DNA from: Doris montereyensis
Taxonomy: Eukaryota; Mollusca; Gastropoda; Nudibranchia; Dorididae
Assembly (NCBI GenBank): GCA_037039925.1
Contig: JAXRKP010000165.1
Location: 185,001 to 249,000, forward strand
Direction: 5' to 3'
Length of the DNA stretch: 64,000 nt
This document shows positions 13,040-27,150 of the stretch, one piece after another. The position numbers were made by a program, and so were the translations under genes. The stretch's first letter is position 1. Each line of letters begins with the position of its first letter. The notes below the pieces were generated by a model. The model was not told the DNA's origin and did not search any database. It worked only from the letters and a program-made list of their open reading frames with translations.

Positions 13040-15430
13040 AGTTATAAGCCGTGCAGTGGATAGGTTGTAAGCACCTGTACGGGGGGTAGACGATCCCGCC
13101 CTTCACTAGTCTCCTGCTGCCTTGCAGGCGGGTCTTGGCTGGCCGAAGGCTAAGGAGTTAATCCTGACAGAAAATAACAAAGCCCGGTAGGGGCCTCAAG
13201 GTGGCAGTCCCACCATCTACCTAGGGTGCAGTGAGGCTAATCCCCTGCTTGTTCAAAACCAAACTGATTCAGAAAAATAAATACAATACACCCGACTTGG
13301 CCTTTCAACAACTACCATGAAAACGAACACGGACTGTGATTTTTGGAACATGGAATGTTAGGGCAATAAATGGAAAAGAGTTAGAATTAGTTGACGAAAT
13401 GGAAACATTCAAAGTAGACATTATGGCTATTACAGAAACGAAGAAAAAGGACAAGGAATAGAAAATGTAGGACCAAATCATATTTTAATCTTCTCAGGAG
13501 TTTATATCGAAGATAAAACTAGAGCAGGAGTCGGCCTCCTAGTGCATAAAAGGCATGAAAAGCTACTAGAAAGTTGGAAATTTATAAGCCCACGGCTATT
13601 AGAGGGTAAATATTTTTCCTCATAAAGATATCCAAAAATATACAAGAATAAATGAAGACAGGTGTGAAAAGTCAATGATAGACTACATAATAGGTAGCAG
13701 CTTCCTTTTTTACAGTACATTGGATGCAAGAGTAAACAGAGGAGCAGAAATACTTAGTGTTCATCACCTAATGATTGCCAAAATGAGATTACTGACTGAA
13801 GAAAACAAACAGAAAAGGAATGAGAAGAAAGCCACCAAACTCAAAATAGAGGAACTAAATAAACCAATAGTAAAACAGATATACCAATCTAGTATAAAAA
13901 GATTTATCAATAAAAGGCAGATGGATCTGAATGATAGCACAATAGAAGAAAAATGACAAAAAATCCAAACAGCTATAAGAAAAGTGAAATTAGGAAAGGC
14001 CCCAGGAGCAGATCAAGTTTATCCAGAAATGATTAGAAACCAAGGCAGAGAGGCAGACAAACTACTACATGCAATATGCCAACAAGCATGGAAGTCCAAA
14101 AAGGTGCCAGACGACTGGGAAAAGGGAACGGTACTACCAATACATATGAAAGGATCAACCATGGAATGTTCAAACTATAGAGGATATCACTACTTAGCGT
14201 ACCAGGAAAGGTGTATGCCAGGATACTGGAAATTAGACTACGGAAAAGAGTAGAGGATCAGATTGAAGAACATCAGAATGGATTTAGACCAGGAAGAAGT
14301 GTGCAAGACCACATATTTACAATTAGACAAATAATAGAAAAATTCCTTGAGAGAAACACTGACTTGCGCCTGTGTTTTATTGACATAGAAAAGGCATTTG
14401 ACACTGTGGGGATGGATAAACTATAGCATTTCTTAAAAGAACACAATGTAGAGTAAAATTTAATAGAAGCCAATAAAAATGTTTACAATGCCAACAGATG
14501 CCGTCGGAGTAGCTGGAAACATAACTACAGAATTTCATGTAGATATAGAAGTAAGACAGGGTGGTATCCTCTTTTGTTTATCACATTTATGGATTCAGTC
14601 GCAAAGGCATCCTCAAAAATGAAGAAAATGAATGTAGATATGTGGAAGCTCAAACCAGTAAATGTATGAATGCTTTCATTTGCCGATGATTTAGTTCTGT
14701 TTGGGAAATCAGAAGGTGATCCACAGTCGAATATCAACATGATGAACAATTAACTAAATAAAAAAGGAATGAGAGTAAATGCAAAGAAAACCAAAACAAT
14801 GCTAGTAACTAGGGAAGCTAAAACAAAATCTTAAATCGGGCAGGAGAATTTAGAACAAGCTCAAAGCTACAATTACCTAGGAGTAATGATTAACTCAGAG
14901 GGAAAACTAAGAGAAGAAATCCAAAAGGCAAGTGCAATATATAACCATCTAGGAAAGACATTTGTAGGTAAACAAGAATTGTCAACAAAAACCAAAATGG
15001 CAGTATACAACACATTTACGGCAGTGAAAACTGAACCTTAGACAGTATAGAATACAGTAGAATACAAGCAGCTGAAATGAAATATCTACGAAGAGAAGTA
15101 GGGAAAACTAAGAGAGACAAATTCAGAAACACAACAATAAGAGATCAAACCAAAGCAGATGGCATAAAAATTAAGATAAAAATAAATGAATTGAGTATAT
15201 AGTGCTAAAGCCCAAGGTAAAAGACCAAAGGGAAACCTCGGAGAAAGTGGGAAGAAGATATAAAAGAGGCATTGAAGCATAGAAATTTAACTTTTTGGAA
15301 GGAAACATAAAATGACAGGACAAGGCAACCTGGAGAAAGATCATCTCGGACATCTGAACTCGTACACCGAAAGGTAGCATGGGAACCGATAAAGAAAGAA
15401 AGAAAGAAGTTATAAGAATATAAAAAAAAA
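13040..15430 (+). mobile_element. RTE-like non-LTR retrotransposon, degraded
   Basis: The order is that of an RTE-type LINE: a 5' region (13040-13310, GGCCTCAAGGTGGCAGTCCC), an endonuclease start at about 13345 (TWNV in the broken frame WNMEC, then VDIMAITETK at 13415), and RAGVGLLVHKRHEK at about 13520. A shortened endonuclease end follows at 13675-13800 (MIDYIIGSS, DARVNRGAEI, HHLMIAKMRL). RT motifs come next: GKAPGADQVYPEMI (13990), GFRPGRSVQDHIFTIRQI (14280), LCFIDIEKAFDTV (14370), catalytic FADDLVLFG (about 14678) and YNYLGVMINSEGKL (14870). The 3' end reads WEEDIK and RKVAWEPIKKERKKL. Several stops and frameshifts and an internal endonuclease deletion make it inactive. It lies antisense to the Mondo gene. 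The clade call is from motif style only. Confidence 0.8.
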
Positions 15431-15584
15431 TGTCTTGACTTGATCCTCACCGAGAACACACTAGACACGGCACTCAAATACTGTGGAAAGTCATAAAAGC
15501 TTAACTGTCTTGCAAATACCCAACAGCCCTCGTTTCTTCGTCCATTTATGCCACGCAAAAGATCAGTGAAGATTCCACTGAGAA

Positions 15585-15860
15585 TTTTATTTTATTTACC
15601 CACATCCACGACTAAGGTAATATCGGGTTATTTTTGGTAGGATTTTCTATTTTGCCCAGTGTTGTGACCTGCACACGGGACCTCCTTTTATCGTCCGTCT
15701 CCGATGGAACTAGATGCCGATCCATCTACCTGGACCAGGAGAGTAGACTATACCCGAAAAAAAAACCCGAGGAGAGTTTTCAACCGTCGACGGGGGGTTC
15801 AACCCACGACCTTTGGGCTGAGAGGCCGACACGTTACCTCTGGACTACCGAGTCCCCCGA
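15585..15860 (-). mobile_element. SINE-A, full length, minus orientation
   Basis: From right to left: GACTCGGTAGTCCAGAGGTA (box A), CGTGTCGGCCTCTCAGCCCA, GGGTTGAACCCC (box B), TCCTGGTCCAGGTAGATGGA, AGACGGACGATAAAAGGAGG, GTGTGCAGGTCACAACACTG, and the tail TAGTCGTGGATGTGGGTAAA. It follows within 160 bp of the LINE. Confidence 0.8.
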
Positions 15861-16399
15861 TTCCGCTTGAAAAGATAAACGCAAACGCCACTAGTGCACT
15901 GGGTCCAGTCAGAAGGAACAGGTAGGATTCAAAGTGCAACACTGTGTTTATCCTTTCACTCCATTGTAGCAGCGCCTTTTCGTTCTTTTCTCTTTTTTTC
16001 TTTTTTTTATTTATTCATTTATTGCGATGGGGATGGGACAGTCAGTCATAATCTGACGAGCTCTAGTTTTAGGGATCCTCTGATTCTCTTCTGCATGTTT
16101 TACAGCGCAGTGTGTTGCCGTTACGCGTGTGTCGTCAGTTGGGACCGTCATGCCGACAGCTACAGCAGTTGCGTTGCTCTCATGCTCCCCCTGGTCCTAT
16201 CTTTCCTTTCACTCTTTCACTTCTCTTTTCTGTCTTGTTGTTTCCTCTGTCTTCACATTGAGATCACCACATTGATGGACGAGGTAAATTTCAATTAAAC
16301 AAACACATCCTCTGATCGATTGCTCTGAAGCAGTTGATAAATGTCCCCAAGGCATCGCCGCCGCCCATAAGATAAGAGACCGTATACCAGAGCTTTTAA

Positions 16400-17390
<991 letters not shown>

Positions 17391-17779
17391 CAAACACTGC
17401 AATTGACAAGTTCTATAATGGTACGCAGCACGTAGCACGTGACCTTGTATACAGGTGTGATACGATAGCTTTGGTACGTGTAGTAGTGTTATAGTTATAG
17501 TGGCGGTGACGGCAACGCCAACTTCCGACCATGAAGAAGCACCTCTCTTTTTGAGCCGTGATGATTACGTCAGATCGGTACTACACCCTACCTACCACCA
17601 TCAGAGCCCTGAACGTGCAGGTAAACAAACAGTAACCCCTTCTTACCTTGACCGTCGGTGTCATGAGAAGATCTGGGGAGGGGCGGGGAAGGGTCAAAGG
17701 CCATACTTCAGAGGGTAAGTCAGATAAGTAACAGAGAGGAAAGGGGTGGGAGCGAGAGGACGGGTTGAGAGGGTGGAGA

Positions 17780-17784
17780 GCTTG

Positions 17785-17873
<89 letters not shown>
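17780..17873. repeat. (GA)n then (CAGA)n microsatellite
   Basis: About 65 bp of GA followed by about 27 bp of CAGA units. Confidence 0.95.
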
Positions 17874-18287
17874 AACAGACAAAGACACAATGTGTGATGC
17901 AAAAATATAACCATTCATATAGGTCAAACAACCTTGCCCCGTGACCATTACCCCCCCCCCCAAATACCGATCGTTCACGGATCATCGAGCAATGCTCAAC
18001 ATGTACAATGTACACCCAACTGATTCACAGACAGGTTCAGATGAAGCTAATGAACAACAATGATGCGTGACGAGACAGGCCATTTCACTACACGGTCGTC
18101 AAGTGGCAATGTTGAAACCTTAAACCATCAATTGAGTCACACAACCAAAAGCGTGTAATTTACACTCGTCGCCTTTCCCCAACTGTGCACGTATAATACA
18201 TACATTATGTGTGTGCGTGCGTTTATTATCAATTATTGATCTAATGCTCACAACGTTGTTGTTTTGTAGGGGTTTTTTGTTGGGTTT

Positions 18288-18310
18288 TTGGGGGGGGGGG
18301 GGGGGGGGGG
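18288..18310. repeat. Poly(G) run of 23 bases
   Basis: A long uninterrupted G run. Other G runs of 10-19 bases occur at about 19330, 19846, 26408, 27811 and 40381, mostly next to SINE-A ends. Confidence 0.9.
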
Positions 18311-18344
18311 TAACCCTCGAAATAGCGGTGTTCTTGTTGATTGA

Positions 18345-18595
18345 GCTAGCAACGCACAGGCGAATAGGTATTGCACTAAGTAGGCACGGCACAGGCGAAT
18401 AGGCATTGAACTAGCAACACACAGGCGAATAGGTATTGAACTAGCAACGTACAGGCGAATAGGTATTGAACTAGCAACGCACAGGCGAATAGGTATTGAA
18501 CTAGCAACGCACAGGCGAATATGTATTAAACTAGCAACGCACAGGCGAATAGGTAATTGAATAAGCAACGCACAGGCGAATAGGTTTAAACGAAA
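18345..18595. repeat. 30-bp minisatellite, about eight copies
   Basis: The unit is GCAACGCACAGGCGAATAGG plus TATTGAACTA, with point variants (TACAGGC, ATGTATT). Confidence 0.92.
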
Positions 18596-18629
18596 GCAGT
18601 AACAAATCAAACCGACCATGAAACCGACA

Positions 18630-18980
18630 ACTAGTGTTTTTAATTGGCACTGGTGTTTTTTAATTGGCACTGGTGTTTTTTAATTGGCACTGGTGTTTTT
18701 TAATTGGCACTGGTGTTTTTAATTGGCACTGGTGTTTTTTAATTGGCACTGGTGTTTTTTAATTGGCACTGGTGTGTTTTAATTGGCACTGGTGTTTTTT
18801 AATTGGCACTGGTGTGTTTTAATTGGCACTGGTGTTTTTTAATTGGCACTGGTGTGTTTTAATTTGCACTGGTGTGTTTTAATTGGCACTGGTGTATTTT
18901 AATTGGCACTGGTGTGTTTTAATTGGCACTGGTGTTTTTAATTGGCACTGGTGTTTTTTAATTGGCACTGGTGTTTTCTG
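18630..18980. repeat. 20-21-bp minisatellite, about 17 copies
   Basis: The unit is AATTGGCACTGGTGTTTTTT, varying mainly in the T run (GTTTTT, GTGTTTT). It directly follows the 30-bp array. Confidence 0.93.
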
Positions 18981-19055
18981 ATTGGATAATAGCAGTGTTA
19001 TTATCGGGGCATGCGATGGTTTTAGTGAGAATAAAGGGGAAACAGTCAGGTGAAT

Positions 19056-19156
<101 letters not shown>

Positions 19157-19339
19157 CAATAACAACAAGGCAAATAGTGACACGAAAGAACAAGTGACAA
19201 ACTACCAGTAGCCGCTGCCAACCGTCCACACAGACTGACGTAAACCTGCCAACTGGACACCACTGTCGGGTCACTACTACTTATTCTGCGCTTTGCTTTG
19301 CTTGCCACCCATACATCTAGTGCTTTACATGGGGGGGGG

Positions 19340-19615
19340 GGGGAGACTCGGTGGTCCAGATGCAAGGTGTCGGCCTCTCAACTCAAAGGGCGTGGGTAAG
19401 CCCTGCCGACAGTTGAACAGTTTTCTCCAGTTGTTTTTTTTTTCAGTGAAATGTACACACACACCACACCCTCCCTCCCCCCCCCTCCTCCTCCTCAGTC
19501 CTGGTAGGTAGATCGACACCTTCTCCCTCAGGACACGGACGATAAAAAGAAGGGCCCGTGTGCAGATCACAACGCTGTGTGCACGTCAAAAGATCTCTTG
19601 GCCAACACCTAGCCT
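19340..19615 (+). mobile_element. SINE-A, plus orientation
   Basis: Head GACTCGGTGGTCCAGATGCA, GGTGTCGGCCTCTCAACTCA, a degraded box B (GGTAAGCCCTGCCGACAG), then TCCTGGTAGGTAGATCGACA, GGACGATAAAAAGAAGGGCC and GTGTGCAGATCACAACGCTG. The 3' tail is lost. Confidence 0.75.
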
Positions 19616-19984
19616 CAGGACCGACGAAGGAGCGGGGGCGGCAGAGAGATCATCGACAGTAGACAGAATTGAACTGAACGCGTGACCTCCGCATCGGCGC
19701 CCCTCGCCTCGCCAAGACGGGGAAGATCCCCAAGCACTACACTAACTCAGTTCACATCGTCGGTTCTCCCGTGTCTAAGACAGAAAAGCCACTTCTCTAC
19801 AGCAAGTGAGTATCCGTAGGGACCCAAGACAACAAAGGGGGGTGGGGGGGGGGGGGGGGGTCAGATCGAGATTATGGCCACTACTTCGCAGCTCGATTCA
19901 CAGACGATCGTTGTGATAGTAAATGGCGGCCACAGGGACAGGGGGGGAGAGAGAGAGAGAGAATTACCATATAAAAGGAACCGT

Positions 19985-20610
19985 TGTCAACAAGATGAAA
20001 GGTACACCATATGCAGTGATCTAACACAGTGAACTAAGAGGAAACATTGATGAAAGGTACACCATATGCGGTGATCTAACACAGTGAACTAAGAGGAAAC
20101 ATTGTCAACAAGATGAAAGGCACACCATATGCGGTGATCTAACACAGTGAACTAAGAGGAAACATTGTCAACGAGATGAAGGGTACATCATATGTGGTGA
20201 TCAAACACAGTGAATTAAGAGGAAACATTGTCAACGAGATGAAAGGTACATCTTATGCAGTGATCTTACACGGTGAATTAAGAGGAATCATTGTCAACGA
20301 GATGAAAGGTACATCACATGCGGTGATCTAACACAGTGAACTAAGCGGAAACTTTGTCAACGAGATGAAAGCTACATCACATGTGGTGATCTAACACATT
20401 GAATTAAGAGGAAACATTGTCAACGAGATGAAAGGTGCACCATATGCGGTGATCTAGCACAGTGAACTAAGAGGAAACATTGTCAACGAGATGAAAGGTA
20501 CACCATATTTGCGATGATCTAGCACAGTGAACTAGAGGAAACATTGTCAACAAGATGAAAGGTACACCATATGCGGTGATCTTACACGGTGAACTAAGAG
20601 GAAACATTGT
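19985..20610. repeat. 63-bp minisatellite from element D, about ten copies
   Basis: The unit contains GATGAAAGGTACACCATATG, CGGTGATCTAACACAGTGAA and CTAAGAGGAAACATTGTCAA plus CAA. This is the D segment CACCATATGCGGTGATCT..GTGAATTAAG..GAAACA..AAGATGAAA joined end to end. Confidence 0.92.
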
Positions 20611-21255
20611 CAACAAGAGAAATTAAGAGGAAACATTGTCAACAAGAGGAATTAAGAGGAAACATTGTCAACAAGAGGAATTAAGAGGAAACATTGTCAA
20701 CAAGAGGAATTAAGAGGAAACATTGTCAACAAGAGGAATTAAGAGGAAACATTGTCAACAAGAGGAACTAAGAGGAAACATTGTCAACAAGAGGAATTAA
20801 GAGGAAACATTGTCAACAAGAGGAATTAAGAGGAAACATTGTCAACAAGAGGAACTAAGAGGAAACATTGTCAACAAGAGGAACTAAGAGGAAACATTGT
20901 CAACAAGAGGAACTAAGAGGAAACATTGTCAACAAGAGGAACTAAGAGGAAACATTGTCAACAAGAGGAACTAAGAGGAAACATTGTCAACAAGAGGAAC
21001 TAAGAGGAAACATTGTCAACAAGAGGAACTAAGAGGAAACATTGTCAACAAGAGGAACTAAGAGGAAACATTGTCAACAAGAGGAACTAAGAGGAAACAT
21101 TGTCAACAAGAGGAACTAAGAGGAAACATTGTCAACAAGAGGAACTAAGAGGAAACATTGTCAACGAGAGGAACTAAGAGGAAACATTGTCAACAAGAGG
21201 AACTAAGAGGAAACATTGTCAACAAGAGGAACTAAGAGGAAACATTGTCAACGAG
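20610..21255. repeat. 29-bp minisatellite derived from the 63-bp unit, about 22 copies
   Basis: The unit is GAGGAACTAAGAGGAAACAT plus TGTCAACAA, an internally deleted form of the 63-bp unit next to it. GAATTAAG units lie to the left and GAACTAAG units to the right, so it was homogenised in blocks. Confidence 0.93.
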
Positions 21256-21867
21256 ATGAAACGTCAAGAAAAAAAGGGAAAATGACAGAAGTAGGACGCA
21301 ACAAGAGGAACTAAGAGGAAAGTTGTCCAAGCCAACAAACATTGTCAACGAGATGAAACGTAAGAAAAAAAAAGGGAAATGACAGAAGTAGGACGCACCA
21401 GAAGTTGCCGCCAACCCACGGCAGTCTCACTCGCACGAATTTGCGTCTCACTGAAATCTAACCAGTCCACCACACACGCACAGTGCTCTCGTGTGTGAAT
21501 TACGGGAAAACCCCAAGATGAAAGAAAGGCATACAAAAGAGCGAAAATGAATAAGAAGGACCTACCAGCCGCGCCCACAAACCGCCAACGCTCAACCCTG
21601 GGTAGGCTACCCTTGTTTACTAGTAGGCTCTAATATACGATACGTAATTAACCTTTGAGCTAATTAATGTATACTTTCACTTCCATATATTATCATCCAA
21701 TTCATCGCGCCTTAACCTTTCTACGTCGAATCCTCCATTTAACTCGGGAGTGACGCATTCATCGCCAAATAAACACATTACGTCAAAAACAAAAACAAAA
21801 CAGCCAAATATCGATTGGCCCCTTAAAATTTTCCACACACGTAAACGCGGGCGCTACTGGAAGATGT

Positions 21868-22055
21868 GTTTGTTTTATTGAGATTTTTCCCCGTCCACCA
21901 TAGCGGTGATCTCGGGGTGAATTGAGATGGAACAACGGGATGAACAGATTTTAAAGAGTGAAAGGAAACACAGCAGCAAGATAAAAAAAAAGACATGAGA
22001 GAGAAAGGAAAGGACAGACAAAGGACCTACCTTCAACTACCGTCGCCAACCGCCC
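21868..22055 (-). mobile_element. Element D copy, well preserved
   Basis: In plus orientation: TTTTATTGAGATTTTTCCCC, GTCCACCATAGCGGTGATCT, CGGGGTGAATTGAGATGGAA, GTGAAAGGAAACACAG, then GGACCTACCTTCAACTACCG and TCGCCAACCGCCCG. This is one of the reference copies for the family. Confidence 0.65.
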
Positions 22056-22274
22056 GCTTCTGGTTGATTCTTTCCTTCTTTCTTTTTTTATTCCCTTTCA
22101 TTCTGTCTTTATCGGTTACCATTCTACCATTCTTTCACTTTCTTTATCGGTTACCATTCTACAATTCTTTCACTTTCTTTATCGGTTACCATTCAACCAT
22201 TCTTTCACATTATGTCTTTTATCTTTTGGTGTTGCGTTTGCTTTGAATTGACGCAACCACTTCGATACCCGCAT

Positions 22275-22275
22275 C

Positions 22276-22309
<34 letters not shown>

Positions 22310-22315
22310 CGACGA
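22275..22315. repeat. (GAT)n microsatellite
   Basis: About twelve GAT units then GACGACGAC. Confidence 0.92.
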
Positions 22316-22984
22316 CGGTGGACGGGATGGGATATATTTACATCAAACAAATGAACAAAAACAAACAAACAAAACAAAACAAAACACGCAGGCGATATCA
22401 GAATACGTGCTGTACACGAATGCATGACACACACAATACATGTAAGATAATAATGTATTATGAAAGAATAACATCATGGCGTTTCAAACAGCGACGGGGT
22501 TCCAAGCGCGGATTTGTGTTGTAGGCCAACTGCCTGGTAACCTGCGTTTGCGCACAATAACAAGCAAAACACATCTGGCATGCACACACACACACACATG
22601 CGCGCGCGCGCGTGCGCGCACACTGCTGGCTCCATGTAACGTACTTAATATATATCCACAGCAGCACTACCACCACTACCAACCAGCTGCCACTGGCAAA
22701 GAAGGAGATCGTTGGTCGTGGCCTTGGTGGAGGTAACTTAATGTTCACCCATGTTTTCTCCACTACACCATACTACATGTATTGCATTATCTTTTTTCCT
22801 TGCCTTATGCTGAAGGCGCATAGTTTACACCTGCTTTTTGCCAGTGCCAGATCGTTGCTTTCTCGGTCTATCTCCAGTTTCTCTCTTAGTCTTTGCAAAC
22901 ATAGTATAATACACAATGTATTGTTAGTTTGTGTACAAAAGGGAGATAAATCGTCTTGATATCAGCGCCTTTTGATTCGCCCTA

Positions 22985-23060
22985 TCGGAATAAAGGGATT
23001 CGGTGGCCCAGAAGGAAGGTGTGGTCCTCTCAACCAAAAGGTAGGAGGGTTCGTACTAGC
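22985..23060 (+). mobile_element. SINE-A head fragment
   Basis: GGGATTCGGTGGCCCAGAAG then CCTCTCAACCAAAAGGTAGG and GGGTTCGTACTAGC. Only the tRNA-like head remains. A second head remnant lies at about 23225-23290 (CCCAGTGGTCCAGGACCGGT). Confidence 0.6.
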
Positions 23061-23409
23061 TTCGACCTGCTTCTTGCCAGCTCAGCGATTATCTTGGCTT
23101 TGCATGTATAAAATATTGTTACTTTATGTAAAGACGGGGATCATCAATCAATCTTTCTTTTTTTTTTTTTTACATTTGAACGACACCCGTCTCGACAGTG
23201 CCTTTTGATTTGCCATACCGGAAGTGGGCCCAGTGGTCCAGGACCGGTCTCTTAACCAAAAAGTCGACGATTCGTGTCCCGACAGGTTGAAAAAGTGTCT
23301 CGATGTCTTTCGAGTCCCGAGTCTCCCCTCCTATGGTGGGGCGGGGGGGGATTCAGGGTAAGGGATTGTAGAAAGATATCTTCCGTTTCACCTCTAAATG
23401 TAGATCTAC

Positions 23410-23905
23410 GCCGATACCGGCCCACTTTATATTAGTTTACGCGTCTAAACCGTAAAAATTACCCAATATTGCACTGCGTTCACACTTAAAAGTAGTTTAC
23501 GCCGCTAATCCAATAAAAATTACCCATTAGTGCACTGCGTTCACACTTTGCCGCTAAACCGTTAAAAATTACCCATCATTGCATTGCGTTCACACTTTAT
23601 ATTAGGTTTACGCCGCTAAACCGTAAAAACTACCCAACATTGCACTGCGTTCACACTTTATATTAGGTTTACGCCGCTAAACCGTAAAAATTACCCAACA
23701 TTGCACTGCGTTCACACTTTATACTAGGTCTACGCCGCTAAACCGTTACAAATTACCAGTTATTGCACTGCGTTCACACTTTACATTAGGTTTACGCCGC
23801 TAAACCGTAAAATTACCCAACATTGCACTGCGTTCACACTTTATATTAGGTTTACGCCGCTAAACCGTAAAAAATCACCCAACATTGCACTGCGTTCACG
23901 GTCCA
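23410..23905. repeat. 61-bp minisatellite, about eight copies
   Basis: The unit contains CATTGCACTGCGTTCACACT, TTATATTAGGTTTACGCCGC and TAAACCGTAAAAATTACCCA. It is well conserved apart from A-run length. No match to the dispersed elements was seen. Confidence 0.92.
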
Positions 23906-24162
23906 AAAGATGGGACGCGTCAAAGCAAAGACAACACCCGTCGCGACATGATTGTCTCTGTTTTTTGTTTTCACTTTCCACGTCATAGATCAATTAATAG
24001 AATCCTATTACAAGTATATCTATTATTATACTACGTCCAAGATGCTCACGGTTTGTGACATGTGAAACAACGATTCAGCCGTCTAACAAACAGCACGTGC
24101 GTGTGCGCTGCTACGAGACTGGGACTGAGAGAGTGAGTGAGTGAGTGAGTGAGTGAATGAGC

Positions 24163-24741
<579 letters not shown>

Positions 24742-25784
24742 AGGGATGGGTGGAAATAAGTTTTGATGAGAAAGACAATAGTCTCATCGGGTCTTACTGG
24801 TCCATAGGTCCAAGAATCTCCCGTGATTTTCTAGCGTTAATTAAGCGATACATGATGACCCCACGTGACTGGATAGGACGTTCGTCGGGCACAGGCTTAA
24901 TCTTCAAGCTACGTCTGGTACCCATTTTTTACCCAGACTTCGAGTTCTATTGAATACCTTCCATAGGGAGAGACACAGAGGCAGGCCCCCGCGAGATTTA
25001 GGACTGACCCACTGCACGATGAGATTACAGTCTTTCTCATCAGTACTTTTTTTTCCCACTCATCCGTGCTGTACGATACATTGAAAACGAAGGAGGGGAG
25101 AACAACAATCAAACAAGACAATATCAGACACACACACACACACACATATTGTCTCAATGCTAAACATTGCATTTTTTATTTCTTTTTGGTTAGAATGCAT
25201 GTCTGCTTTCACAACTTCGTTTAACGTTTTCCTGCATCGACTGTCTTGTAATAAGGATGATAAAAACAAAAAACAAAAGAACACACACCAAAATTTTAAA
25301 AAAAACACACACGACATCTGGTTCCGACGTTAAGAACAGATCACGTTCGAGCCGCTGTAGACTGTCACAAGAAACACGTGCAACTTTGTTGTCAATATCA
25401 ATCAATGTTAACATTGTTGGTGAAGGAAAGACAACGCGCACTACTACTAGTACCACTAGAACTACTACTACAAACACATCTCCTATTACTGTATGCCTAC
25501 ACCTACGCCGCAAATCGCACACATACCATTGTAACTGTTTACACAAAATGTTGACGTAGCTTGACAAGGCCAGGTGGAGCGATATCGATAGCATTCAATT
25601 CTATTTTTCTAACTTGTTTCTGTCGCTGATTTTTTTTTTTTTAATTTAAAAAAATAATAATAAATTATAATAACTTATCACTGATAGCAAAGTGCTGGAA
25701 CCAGTCTAGCAGGTATAGAAGATAATGTTAACATTTAATGAACGGAAAATGCACACATTGAGATAGTGAAAATACGTTCATAAG

Positions 25785-25882
25785 AATACCAAATCACAAA
25801 TATAAATCTAACTCTATAATACAGAATCACAAATATAAATCTAACTCTATAATACAGAATCACAAATATAAATATACAGACA
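25785..25882. repeat. 33-bp tandem repeat, three copies
   Basis: The unit contains AATCACAAATATAAATCTAA plus CTCTATAATACAG. Confidence 0.85.
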
Positions 25883-26029
25883 GAGGTCGAGTGATCTTGA
25901 CTTGAGTGGCAACAAAATAATCCTAAATATTTGACAAATGAATGGGTTTTCAGTTTTTTTTCTTGAAACCCGCAATGTTAGTGTTAGCTGCGGACTTGAC
26001 ACATAACAGGCGAAGCGTTCCAAACAACG

Positions 26030-26081
26030 GGTCCAATCAAGGCCGTCTATAATCTACCTTTATAGACGGCCTTGGTCCAAT
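26030..26081. mobile_element. 36-37-bp foldback insert with hAT-like ends and duplicated target
   Basis: A perfect 15-bp stem, CAAGGCCGTCTATAA and TTATAGACGGCCTTG, encloses a 7-nt loop (26053-26059). It is flanked by direct repeats GGTCCAAT at 26030-26037 and 26074-26081. An 8-bp target duplication with CA..TG ends resembles hAT elements, but the insert is far shorter than usual MITEs. Confidence 0.55.
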
Positions 26082-26324
26082 GCGACTGAAAGTGAAAGGT
26101 CTTATCTCCAAATTGTTTCAGCTTATATTTTGGGACTTGGAGAAAGCCTCGTCCTGTTGGGCTGTTGTGTGCGGGGTGATCACTTCTTGAATATTATCAA
26201 CCAAGGCGGCCGGCGTCTGTTTAAAAGCGTTCAATAAGCAAATCAAGGAAATCCTAGAGTCGATGTGGGATTTGATTTGGAAGCCGATGGAGAGAGCACG
26301 CAGTAACTCCTTTGATCTCGACCC

Positions 26325-26545
26325 ATTATTTGATTTGATTTACCCACATCCAAAACCTAAGGTGATCTCGGGTGATATAGCGGACAGGGTAGATTTCAAA
26401 GAAAGAAGGGGGGGGGGGGCTTGTTTGGAGAGAAACAAATCAAGAAAATGCGCCAACCGTTCGCGGGGCTCGAAACCACTACCTTTTGGTTGAGAGACCG
26501 GACCGACACCTTGCCTCTGGACTACAGAGCACCCCTACCCCCCCA
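26325..26545 (-). mobile_element. SINE-A, minus orientation, rearranged inside
   Basis: The tail ATTTGATTTACCCACATCCA and the head (TTGCCTCTGGACTACAGAGC, ACCTTTTGGTTGAGAGACCG, GTTCGCGGGGCTCGAAACCA) are both present. The body is replaced by GATATAGCGGACAGGGTAGA and TTTCAAAGAAAG, a piece of element D in the opposite orientation. Confidence 0.65.
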
Positions 26546-27017
26546 CCCCCGTCGATTCGTGATATTGACCAACATCCACAACCAACCTTGCACCTCGGTT
26601 TTCCAGTTTACCGAGTCGTCCGTCTGAGAGGCCTGCCTAAAGCGAATTACAATAATCCAGGCGGGCCAGCATTAGTATTAGGGCACAGACGACTGTGTAC
26701 ACGGTCTCCGTGGGTAGATTATCATGTTTTATTCTCGAGATGCGCAATATTATCAAGGCAAAGTTGTTGATGGTTTTGACAATCCCGCTGATGTGTTTCT
26801 GCTTTTTTTATTCGCTATTATTGGACAGGGCGATTTCCTTTCCACTGACGGTGATGGATGGCAGTTAGATGGGCTTGACTGTGTTCTGGGTGCCACATGA
26901 TAGAGTGAGTGACTTCCCTTTTATCGTCGTTTGATTTCAATTTGTTTAGCCACATCCAGGTTTTTACGGACAAGCAGCAATCTTCGATATATTTACAGAT
27001 GTTGGCCTGAGATCTTT

Positions 27018-27150
27018 ATTGAAATTTACTCTGCCCACCATATGAGGTGATCTCGGGGTGAATTAAGAAGAATCAGTAAGACGAAAGATGGGTGAAATAG
27101 TGAAAGGGAATTGAAGTAGGACCCTACCAGTAGCGCCAGCCAACCGCCCA
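27018..27150 (-). mobile_element. Element D copy, well preserved
   Basis: TTATTGAAATTTACTCTGCC, CACCATATGAGGTGATCTCG, GGGTGAATTAAGAAGAATCA, GTGAAATAGTGAAAGGGA, then TAGGACCCTACCAGTAGCGC and CAGCCAACCGCCCACAG. An inverted partial copy follows at about 27160-27200. Confidence 0.65.
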
